Assembly: GCA_017476665.1 (NCBI GenBank)
Contig: JAFUZJ010000008.1
Coordinates: 1-50,639 of the forward strand
DNA: 50,639 bases
DNA from: Lachnospiraceae bacterium
GTDB taxonomy: Bacteria > Bacillota > Clostridia > Lachnospirales > Lachnospiraceae
Direction: 5' to 3'
A program made the position numbers and the translations under genes. A model generated the notes under the pieces. It was not told the origin of the DNA. It ran no database searches and saw only the letters and a list, made by a program, of their open reading frames with translations. This document shows positions 44,536 through 50,639 of this stretch, piece by piece (the first letter of the stretch is position 1; each line of letters starts with the position of its first letter).

Positions 44536-45105
44536 ATGGAGACAACTAAGGCAAAAGCTGTGATAGAGGGAATTCTTTTTGCGATGGGGGATTCTGTGGA
44601 AGTCAGCAAGATCGCGGAAGTGATTGGTGAGAGTGTGAAAAATACAAAAGCCATTCTGAAAGAGATGGAGGAAGGGTATCTCGGGGAGGACAGAGGGATT
44701 GTATTGACATGGCTGGACGATGCGGTACAATTGTGTACCAAGGCGGAAACCTATGAGTATCTGATCAAGATTGCAAAATCACCGCGTAAGATTTCTCTTT
44801 CGGACTCTGTCATGGAGACATTATCCATTGTGGCGTACAGACAGCCGGTGACGAGAGTGGAGATTGAGAAAGTCAGAGGGGTCAGCTGCGATCATGCGAT
44901 CAATAAGCTGTTGGAGTATGACCTGATCACGGAACTGGGCAGATTGGATGCACCGGGCAGACCGCTGTTGTTTGGTACGACGGAACAGTTTTTGCGCTGC
45001 TTTGGGGTAAAGAGTCTGGAGGAACTGCCGGAGCTGAATCCGGTACAGCTGGAGGAATTCAAGGCGCAGGCAGAAGCGGAAGTGCAGTTGAAGCTGGACA
45101 TTTGA
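44536..45105 (+). CDS. scpB: Segregation and condensation protein B
   Basis: The 189-residue protein has the two winged-helix domains of ScpB: KAVIEGILFAMGDSVEVSKIAEVIGE at the N-terminus, and the second domain with SVMETLSIVAYRQPVTRVEIEKVRGV and the DLITELGRLDAPGRPLLFGTTEQFLR segment. It dimerises and binds ScpA in the condensin complex. CAGGGAGGAAGC precedes ATG 44536. scpA ends 74 bases upstream, in the usual order. An acidic, coil-like tail closes the protein. Confidence 0.95.
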   Translation: METTKAKAVIEGILFAMGDSVEVSKIAEVIGESVKNTKAILKEMEEGYLGEDRGIVLTWLDDAVQLCTKAETYEYLIKIAKSPRKISLSDSVMETLSIVAYRQPVTRVEIEKVRGVSCDHAINKLLEYDLITELGRLDAPGRPLLFGTTEQFLRCFGVKSLEELPELNPVQLEEFKAQAEAEVQLKLDI

Positions 45106-45213
45106 TCTTGCGGCATACAAAAAGATACATAATCAGTATGGGAAGCCTCATATATATGAACAAAGCATGCGGTAAACGGTATAAAAATGCTGGATCGAAA
45201 GTTTTGGAGTCAT

Positions 45214-46545
45214 ATGAGAGGCTTTTTTTGCTGCCTTGCGACAGCTGTATGGATCACGCAATTCTGTGCGGGCAACAGTTGTCCGGTATCTGAGGCAAAG
45301 GAGGCGGAGGAGCTCTCTCTTTACGCCCAGGCAGCTGTGCTCATGGATGCGGATTCGGGCAGAGTATTATATGAAAAAAACGGATATTCTCCGCTGGCAA
45401 TGGCCAGTACGACCAAGATCATGACCTGTATTTTGATCCTGGAAAACTGTGATCTGGATGAAAAGGCAGCGGTTTCCGCTTATGCGGCCTCCATGCCCAA
45501 GGTGAAGCTCTCCGTGCAGCGGGGAGAGGAATATGAAATCAGAAGTCTTTTGTTTTCCCTGATGTTGGAATCACACAATGATACCGCCGTGGTGCTGGCG
45601 GAACATTTGGGGAGCCGGTATCTGCCGGAAGAACTGCGGGAGAAGTCCGTGGCGGAGTATACGGCGGAAGAGAGTAAAATGGCGGTAAAGGCTTTTGCGA
45701 ATCTGATGAATGAGAAAGCGCGGGAACTGGAATGCCGGGATACCTGGTTCATTACGCCCAACGGTCTTGACGCCACGGAGACTGTGGAGACGGATACGGG
45801 GGAGATCCTGCAGAAGGAGCATTGCACAACTGCGGCGGATCTGGCGCGGATCATGACATATTGCGTGAAGGAATCCCCGGGAAGGGATGTATTTCGGGAG
45901 ATCACTGCCGCGCCGAGTTATTCCTTTTATGAAAACGGACGAAACGTGAGCTGCGTGAATCACAATGCGTTTTTGCATATGATGGACGGAGCGTTCAGCG
46001 GCAAAACCGGTTATACTAATAAAGCCGGATATTGTTATGTGGGGGCGCTGGAGGACGACGGGCGGACATTTATTGTGACATTGCTGGGATGCGGCTGGCC
46101 GAATAATAAGACTTACAAGTGGAGTGACACCAGGGAACTGATGGAGTATGGCCTGCAAAATTTTGTGAAGCGCGAGATCGGCGGAACAGATGCCGTCTTT
46201 GATGAATCGGTGCTGCGGCCGATCCCGGTGGAAAATGCGCAGACAGATGCACTGACCGGAGAAGTCAGCGTGTCGGTGGAAATTTTGGAGCGGCATGACG
46301 AGGAGGCAGGGCAGGATACCGGTACCCGTGAAGTTCTTATGCGGGAAGACGAAAAGGTGGAAGTGGATTATGATGTGAAGCGGGTGCTGGAGGCGCCTGT
46401 GGAACCGGGTACCCGGGTGGGCGGCGTGCGGTACAGCGTGGACGGCAAGACCTATCTGACAGAGACGATTGTCACGGGGAAGGGTGTGAAGGCTGTGGAT
46501 CTTAAGTGGTGCGTGGAACAGGTGCTGCGGCGTTTCTGGATATAA
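45214..46545 (+). CDS. D-alanyl-D-alanine carboxypeptidase-like secreted protein
   Basis: Motifs of a serine DD-carboxypeptidase are S65-T-T-K68, S120-H-N122 and K264-T-G266. The start ATG 45214 gives a short signal peptide (RGFFCCLATAVWITQFCA) and has TGGAG five bases upstream; ATG 45187 (nine codons longer) has no ribosome site. A long C-terminal domain after about residue 310 resembles PBP5-C with repeated strands (VSVSVEILERHD, VEVDYDVKRVLEAPVEPGT). It follows scpB by 108 bases. With the genes at 39321 and 41622 this is the third such enzyme here. Family firm, precise role not determined. Confidence 0.88.
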   Translation: MRGFFCCLATAVWITQFCAGNSCPVSEAKEAEELSLYAQAAVLMDADSGRVLYEKNGYSPLAMASTTKIMTCILILENCDLDEKAAVSAYAASMPKVKLSVQRGEEYEIRSLLFSLMLESHNDTAVVLAEHLGSRYLPEELREKSVAEYTAEESKMAVKAFANLMNEKARELECRDTWFITPNGLDATETVETDTGEILQKEHCTTAADLARIMTYCVKESPGRDVFREITAAPSYSFYENGRNVSCVNHNAFLHMMDGAFSGKTGYTNKAGYCYVGALEDDGRTFIVTLLGCGWPNNKTYKWSDTRELMEYGLQNFVKREIGGTDAVFDESVLRPIPVENAQTDALTGEVSVSVEILERHDEEAGQDTGTREVLMREDEKVEVDYDVKRVLEAPVEPGTRVGGVRYSVDGKTYLTETIVTGKGVKAVDLKWCVEQVLRRFWI

Positions 46546-46561
46546 AAAATGCGAAAAAAAT

Positions 46562-46591
46562 GCAATTCGTGCTAGGCGAGTTGCTTTTTTT
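46562..46591 (+). terminator. Terminator after the carboxypeptidase gene
   Basis: GCAATTCG (46562-46569) pairs with CGAGTTGC (46577-46584), one wobble, followed by seven T. An A-rich stretch just before the stem lengthens the pairing. Confidence 0.85.
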
Positions 46592-46592
46592 G

Positions 46593-46601
46593 TGTTATAA
46601 T
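46593..46601 (+). promoter_or_regulatory. Extended -10 promoter of the decarboxylase operon
   Basis: TGT-TATAAT (46593-46601) is a perfect extended -10. It begins two bases after the terminator's T tract; no good -35 box is seen at the right distance, so polymerase probably relies on the TGn extension. Confidence 0.65.
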
Positions 46602-46655
46602 CAAAACAATGTGTCTAAGGATATATTTTTAAAGGATAAATGGAGGGCTGAAAGC

Positions 46656-48083
46656 ATGAGTACTACTTCAAAAGCGAGTCAAAGGATCACTGCTTTACTC
46701 GACGACAACAGTTTCGTTGAGATCGGCGGACTTGTTACGGCAAGAGCGACTGATTTCAATCTGAAGCCGACGGAAACTCCTTCGGACGGTTGTATCACCG
46801 GCTACGGAGTGATCGACGGAAATCTTGTGTATGTATATAGCCAGGATGCTTCTGTGATGAACGGAACCATCGGCGAGATGCATGCAAAGAAGATCGCAAA
46901 CATTTATGATCTGGCAATGAAAACAGGAGCACCTGTGGTCGGTCTGATCGACTGCGCAGGTGTGAGACTGCAGGAGGGAACCGATGCGCTGGCCGCATTC
47001 GGAACCATCTACGCAAAGCAGGCAGCTGCCAGCGGTGTGATCCCTCAGATCACGGCGGTGCTGGGTTCCTGCGGCGGCGGTCTGGCATTGTTCCCTACAT
47101 TGACAGATTTTACTTTTATGGAGGAGAAGAATGCAAAGTTGTTCGTTAATGCACCGAATGCGTTGGACGGCAATGTGATCACCAAGTGTGATTCTTCTTC
47201 CGCAAAATTCCAGGCAGAGGAGAGCGGCATTGTGGATGTGGTTGCAGATGAGGCGACGATCCTGACCCAGATCCGTGAGCTGATCGGTTTCCTGCCTGCA
47301 AATAATGAGTCCTATGCGGGAGAAGACTGCAGTGATGATCTGAACCGGGTAAATCCGGAGATCGCAGGCTGTGCGGGGGATACTTCGGTGGCACTCTCCA
47401 TCCTTGCGGATGACAACAATTTCTTTGAAGTGAAGAAGAACTATGCAAAGCAGATGGTAACGGGCTTTATCCGTCTGAACGGCATGACCATCGGCGCTGT
47501 GGCAAACCGCTGTGAGATCTGTGACGAGGACGGCAAGGTTGCAGAGAAGATGGATGCGGTGCTGACCAGACAGGGCTGTGAGAAAGCGGCTGATTTTGTG
47601 AACTTCTGTGATGCATTCGGCATTCCCGTATTGACATTGACCAATGTAAAGGGATACGAAGCAACCATGGATTCCGAGAAGGGGATCGCAAGAGCAGCTG
47701 CGAAGCTGACCTATGCGTTTGCAAACGCTACGGTGCCCAAGGTAAATCTGATCCTTGACAAGGCATACGGTACAGCATATGTGGCGATGAACTCCAAGGC
47801 GATCGGCGCGGATATCACCATGGCATGGCCGGATGCGCAGATCGGCGCGATGGACAGCAAGCTGGCTGCCAAGATCATGTATGACGGTCAGGGTGCGGAT
47901 GTGATCAATGAGAAGGCTGCGGAATATGAGAAGATGATCCTGAATGTGAACAATGCAGCCAGAAGAGGATATGTGGATCAGATCGTAGAGGCAGGCGATA
48001 CCAGAAAATATGTGATCGGTGCCTTTGAGATGCTGTTTACAAAGAGTGAAGACGGTCCGTTAAAAAAGCATGGCGCTGTCTAG
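46656..48083 (+). CDS. Acyl-CoA carboxyltransferase subunit (12S/MmdA-like) of a Na+-decarboxylase
   Basis: The 475-residue protein is a crotonase-fold carboxyltransferase with both halves: LIDCAGVRLQEGTDALAAFG and ITAVLGSCGGGLALFP (acyl-CoA side, oxyanion hole), then NVKGYEATMDSEKGIARAAAKLTYAFANATVPKVNLIL and GTAYVAMNSKAIGADITMAWPDAQIGAM split in shorter units (biotin side). It moves CO2 between an acyl-CoA (methylmalonyl-, glutaconyl- or malonyl-type) and the biotin carrier. It is somewhat shorter than MmdA or PccB (about 510). Start ATG 46656 follows TGGAGGGC. It heads an operon with an OadG-like subunit, a biotin carrier, OadB and an OadA-like gene. Which CoA substrate is used cannot be read directly. 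Confidence 0.88.
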   Translation: MSTTSKASQRITALLDDNSFVEIGGLVTARATDFNLKPTETPSDGCITGYGVIDGNLVYVYSQDASVMNGTIGEMHAKKIANIYDLAMKTGAPVVGLIDCAGVRLQEGTDALAAFGTIYAKQAAASGVIPQITAVLGSCGGGLALFPTLTDFTFMEEKNAKLFVNAPNALDGNVITKCDSSSAKFQAEESGIVDVVADEATILTQIRELIGFLPANNESYAGEDCSDDLNRVNPEIAGCAGDTSVALSILADDNNFFEVKKNYAKQMVTGFIRLNGMTIGAVANRCEICDEDGKVAEKMDAVLTRQGCEKAADFVNFCDAFGIPVLTLTNVKGYEATMDSEKGIARAAAKLTYAFANATVPKVNLILDKAYGTAYVAMNSKAIGADITMAWPDAQIGAMDSKLAAKIMYDGQGADVINEKAAEYEKMILNVNNAARRGYVDQIVEAGDTRKYVIGAFEMLFTKSEDGPLKKHGAV

Positions 48084-48099
48084 AAAGGGTGATTGTAAG

Positions 48100-48891
48100 A
48101 TGAAGAAATTTTTGATTTTGACCTGTATGATCGCCAGCGTTCTGGGAATGACCGCCTGCAGCGGCAACAAGGAATTGACCGAGTATGAGCAGCAGAAGAT
48201 GATGAAGGCAAGGATCCTTGCGGAAAGCAATTACGTTCCTGCCATTCAGGAGATTGTTGCCAATTATGGCGCGGCTTATTTCGATGATTTTACAGCGGAT
48301 GAGATCAGCTACCTGATCGGTCAGACGTATCAGATTGAAACCAACGGATATGCATTCAAGGGAGCGCTTGAGTCTTTTGAGAAGGCAAACGAGGAGATCG
48401 GCGGACCCGGACAGGTGATCGATTCCACGGCGGTGATCGATGATGATCAGATCATTGTCACGGTGAATATACAGGGAACCAAGGCTCCGGCGACAGCAGA
48501 GATCGTGGTGTCAAACGATATGTTTTATGCACTGGAATCCGCATCTTTGAACAAGGTGAGCACCATGAGTGATTCCATGGGTAAGGCAGCCATGAATACC
48601 CTGCTCGGTATGGGCAGTGTGTTTATTGTGCTGATCCTGATCTCACTGATCATTTCCTGCTTCAATATTATTCCGAAGATTCAGAAGGCATTTGAAAAGA
48701 AGCCGGAAGAACAGCCTTCTTCCACCACGGGAATTGAGAAGGCGGTTGCACAGATCGCACAGCAGGAGGAAAGCACGGAAGATGATCTGGAACTGATAGC
48801 TGTCATTGCGGCAGCGATCGCAGCCAGCGAAGGAGCGACGTCCACTGACGGATTTGTGGTGCGTTCCATCAAACGGCGCAAGGCTTTTTAA
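48100..48891 (+). CDS. OadG-like lipoprotein subunit of the Na+-decarboxylase
   Basis: The 263-residue protein has a lipoprotein signal (KKFLILTCMIASVLGMTAC, Cys20), an exterior domain of about 140 residues, one membrane helix (about 169-190, LGMGSVFIVLILISLIISC) and a cytoplasmic tail with DDLELIAVIAAAIAASEGA and a basic end (VRSIKRRKAF). The helix and tail fit the gamma subunit (OadG) of Na+-pumping decarboxylases, whose tail meets the carboxyltransferase. A typical OadG is only about 80 residues, so the N-terminal lipoprotein domain is an addition. ATG 48100 lies 16 bases after the carboxyltransferase stop with AAAGGG upstream. Confidence 0.82.
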   Translation: MKKFLILTCMIASVLGMTACSGNKELTEYEQQKMMKARILAESNYVPAIQEIVANYGAAYFDDFTADEISYLIGQTYQIETNGYAFKGALESFEKANEEIGGPGQVIDSTAVIDDDQIIVTVNIQGTKAPATAEIVVSNDMFYALESASLNKVSTMSDSMGKAAMNTLLGMGSVFIVLILISLIISCFNIIPKIQKAFEKKPEEQPSSTTGIEKAVAQIAQQEESTEDDLELIAVIAAAIAASEGATSTDGFVVRSIKRRKAF

Positions 48892-48961
48892 GAGAGTTGA
48901 TAAGGCAGAATAAAACATAAAAATAAGTTCAATGCCGCAAGGACGGCGAAAGGAGATAAAC

Positions 48962-49336
48962 ATGAAGAATTATACCATTACCGTAAATGGCAACGTATAT
49001 GATGTAGTTGTAGAAGAGGGCGCATCTACCGGCGCTCCCGTAGCAGCAAAGGCACCTGCAGCACCCAAGGCTGCGCCTAAGGCAGCACCCGCAGCGGCAC
49101 CTAAGGCTGCAGGCGGAGCAGGCAGTGTGAGAATTGAGGCCGGTGCAGCAGGTAAGGTCTTCAAGATCGAGGCAAATGTAGGCCAGGCTGTTAAGAAGGG
49201 TGATCCCGTTGTGATCATCGAGGCGATGAAGATGGAGATCCCTGTGGTTGCACCTCAGGACGGTACGGTAGCAAGTATTGATGCCGCTGTTGGTGATGCT
49301 GTGGAAGCCGGCGCACTTCTCGCAACAATGAACTAA
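48962..49336 (+). CDS. Biotin carrier protein of the decarboxylase (1.3S-like)
   Basis: The 124-residue product has a short beta-strand N-terminus (KNYTITVNGNVYDVVVEEG), an Ala/Pro-rich flexible linker (about 22-52, repeats of PKAAP) and a biotinyl domain with the biotinylation motif EAMKM at Lys90. It shuttles carboxybiotin between the carboxyltransferases and OadB. The linker DNA contains short repeats that could vary in length by slippage. Ribosome site AAAGGAG precedes ATG 48962. It is much like the MmdC/GcdC or 1.3S transcarboxylase subunit. Confidence 0.95.
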   Translation: MKNYTITVNGNVYDVVVEEGASTGAPVAAKAPAAPKAAPKAAPAAAPKAAGGAGSVRIEAGAAGKVFKIEANVGQAVKKGDPVVIIEAMKMEIPVVAPQDGTVASIDAAVGDAVEAGALLATMN

Positions 49337-49382
49337 AGAGTGCGGATTTCGATTTCACGAACAAACAACAGGAGGTCAGAAA

Positions 49383-50534
49383 ATGGATTATATCGTAAAT
49401 ACGCTTAACAATCTGATCCACCAGACAGCGTTTTTTAACCTGACTGTGGGAAACTACATCATGATTGTTGTTGCGTGCTTTTTCCTTTATTTAGCCATCC
49501 GGCATGAATTCGAACCGCTTCTTCTGGTTCCGATCGCATTCGGCATGCTGTTGGTTAATATTTATCCCGACATTATGCTGGAGCCGGGGAAAGCTGCCAA
49601 CGGTGTGGGTGGTCTGTTACATTATTTCTATATTCTGGATGAGTGGGCGATCATGCCTTCCCTGATCTTCATGGGGGTAGGCGCAATGACTGACTTCGGT
49701 CCCCTGATCGCTAACCCCAAGAGTTTTCTTCTGGGAGCAGCAGCACAGTTTGGTATTTTCGGTGCTTATTTCGGTGCAATCTGGATGGGCTTCAACGATA
49801 AGGCTGCAGCGGCTGTGTCCATCATCGGCGGTGCAGACGGCCCTACTTCTATCTTCCTGGCAAGTAAGCTGGGACAGACGGCAATCATGGGACCTATCGC
49901 AGTGGCCGCATATTCCTATATGTCACTGGTACCTATTATCCAGCCGCCTATCATGAAGCTGCTGACGACAGAGAAAACCCGTCAGATCAAGATGGGACAG
50001 CTTCGTCCGGTTTCCAAACTGGAGAAGATTTTGTTCCCTGTTATCGTGACGCTGGTTGTAGGACTGATCCTTCCTACCACTGTTCCTTTGGTTGGTATGT
50101 TGATGCTGGGTAATCTGTTCAGAGAGTCCGGCGTGGTAAGACAGCTGCAGGAGACTGCATCCAATGCTTTGATGTATATTGTGGTTATCATGCTGGGAAC
50201 TTCTGTCGGTGCAACCACCAGCGCAGAGGCGTTCCTGAATCTGGACACTTTGAAGATTGTTTTGCTGGGTTTGATCGCATTCATGTTCGGTACTGCGGCA
50301 GGTGTGCTGTTCGGAGATCTGATGTGTGTGCTGACAAAGGGCAAGATCAATCCCCTGATTGGCTCTGCAGGTGTGTCTGCGGTGCCTATGGCAGCCCGTG
50401 TATCCCAGAAGGTCGGTGCGGAGGCTGATCCCACCAACTTCCTGCTGATGCATGCGATGGGGCCTAACGTGGCAGGCGTGATCGGAACGGCTGTGGCAGC
50501 CGGAACCTTCATGGCCATCTTCGGTGTATTCTAA
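49383..50534 (+). CDS. oadB: Na+-translocating decarboxylase beta subunit (OadB family)
   Basis: The 383-residue membrane protein has about nine hydrophobic stretches and the beta-subunit motif GGADGPTSIFLASKLG, in which Asp152 corresponds to the essential Na+/H+ carrier Asp of OadB. A second conserved region near the C-terminus is GSAGVSAVPMAARVSQKVG. It decarboxylates carboxybiotin and exports about two Na+ ions per CO2. Start ATG 49383 has CAGGAGGTC upstream. Its presence shows that this operon makes a Na+ pump, not only a carboxylase. Confidence 0.95.
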   Translation: MDYIVNTLNNLIHQTAFFNLTVGNYIMIVVACFFLYLAIRHEFEPLLLVPIAFGMLLVNIYPDIMLEPGKAANGVGGLLHYFYILDEWAIMPSLIFMGVGAMTDFGPLIANPKSFLLGAAAQFGIFGAYFGAIWMGFNDKAAAAVSIIGGADGPTSIFLASKLGQTAIMGPIAVAAYSYMSLVPIIQPPIMKLLTTEKTRQIKMGQLRPVSKLEKILFPVIVTLVVGLILPTTVPLVGMLMLGNLFRESGVVRQLQETASNALMYIVVIMLGTSVGATTSAEAFLNLDTLKIVLLGLIAFMFGTAAGVLFGDLMCVLTKGKINPLIGSAGVSAVPMAARVSQKVGAEADPTNFLLMHAMGPNVAGVIGTAVAAGTFMAIFGVF

Positions 50535-50581
50535 AGCTGTGCACAGATGCATGTAAATAAAGTTTAGGAGGAAAATCATAA

Positions 50582-50639
50582 ATGGCAGAACAAGCTAAGA
50601 AACCGATTAAAATTACGGAAACAGTGCTGCGTGATGCGC
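50582..50639 (+). CDS. OadA-like carboxyltransferase (5S/pyruvate carboxylase B-like), N-terminal start only
   Basis: Nineteen codons are visible: a hydrophilic start followed by KPIKITETVLRDA, the beginning of the OadA/5S/PycB TIM-barrel (usually TETVLRDAHQS). This family transfers CO2 between an oxoacid (oxaloacetate/pyruvate) and biotin. AGGAGG lies 10 bases before the ATG. It is cut by the window edge, so the length and the presence of a C-terminal biotin domain cannot be judged. Confidence 0.85.
   Translation, partial: MAEQAKKPIKITETVLRDA

Noticed and set aside
49000-49120. Repetitive Ala/Pro codons in the biotin carrier as a possible repeat element.
   Set aside because: Such linkers are normal in biotin carriers; noted only as a slippage-prone stretch.

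Overview
The window looks like chromosome of an anaerobic Clostridia, most likely the gut family Lachnospiraceae. The reasons are gene content and signals: strong AGGAGG-type ribosome binding sites, TTGACA/TATAAT promoters, a Firmicutes-type LexA box, the era-yqzL-recO order, single-chain (alpha2) glycyl-tRNA synthetase, MetA with the acetyl-type Glu111, HgdC/BcrAD-type dehydratase activase and a biotin-dependent Na+-pumping decarboxylase. Codon use is moderately GC-rich and fairly even throughout. I see no insertion sequence, phage module, CRISPR array, tRNA or rRNA. All assignments come from reading motifs; no database search was run.

Layout. 1-2741: end of a polyamine ABC binding protein, an ECF sigma factor with an overlapping anti-sigma-like membrane protein, and a small membrane protein. 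2743-4412: MATE transporter followed by a large folded intergenic element. 4448-6153: a CobU-like protein without the guanylylated His, and a PilT-type ATPase. 6268-10615: RNase H, pseudouridine synthase, DNA ligase and MetA. 10770-11978 (minus): a Ser/Thr/Glu-rich lipoprotein. 12143-15958: a LexA-controlled Y-family polymerase with a YolD-like partner, then a protein with an eroded macro domain plus a conserved C-terminal domain, and a vWA protein. 16018-16978: upp and a small coiled-coil protein. 17014-21285 (minus): giant acyl-CoA dehydratase activase. 21519-23639: a tight three-gene unit (rhomboid-like membrane protein with zinc ribbon, sigma-like protein without region 4, unknown protein). 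23675-31730: M16C peptidase, DUF4349 lipoprotein, era, yqzL, recO, lipoprotein, glycyl-tRNA synthetase. 31810-36527: J-like/TPR protein and HscC-type Hsp70. 36548-46545: alaS, three D-Ala-D-Ala carboxypeptidase-type proteins, rpsU, a CmpB-like membrane protein, a phosphoesterase and scpA-scpB. 46593-50639: Na+-translocating decarboxylase operon, running off the end.

How the genes work together. The most interesting sets are: (1) the SOS-controlled polymerase/YolD pair with the macro-remnant and vWA genes behind it; (2) the rhomboid-like/sigma-like/unknown overlapping operon, which reads like a membrane-linked transcription regulator; (3) the HscC-type Hsp70 with a J-like TPR protein whose HPD is NPE, matching the E. 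coli HscC/DjlB-DjlC arrangement; and (4) a decarboxylase operon carrying both a 12S-like CoA carboxyltransferase and a 5S-like oxoacid carboxyltransferase with one biotin carrier and a Na+ pump, which resembles a membrane-coupled transcarboxylase.
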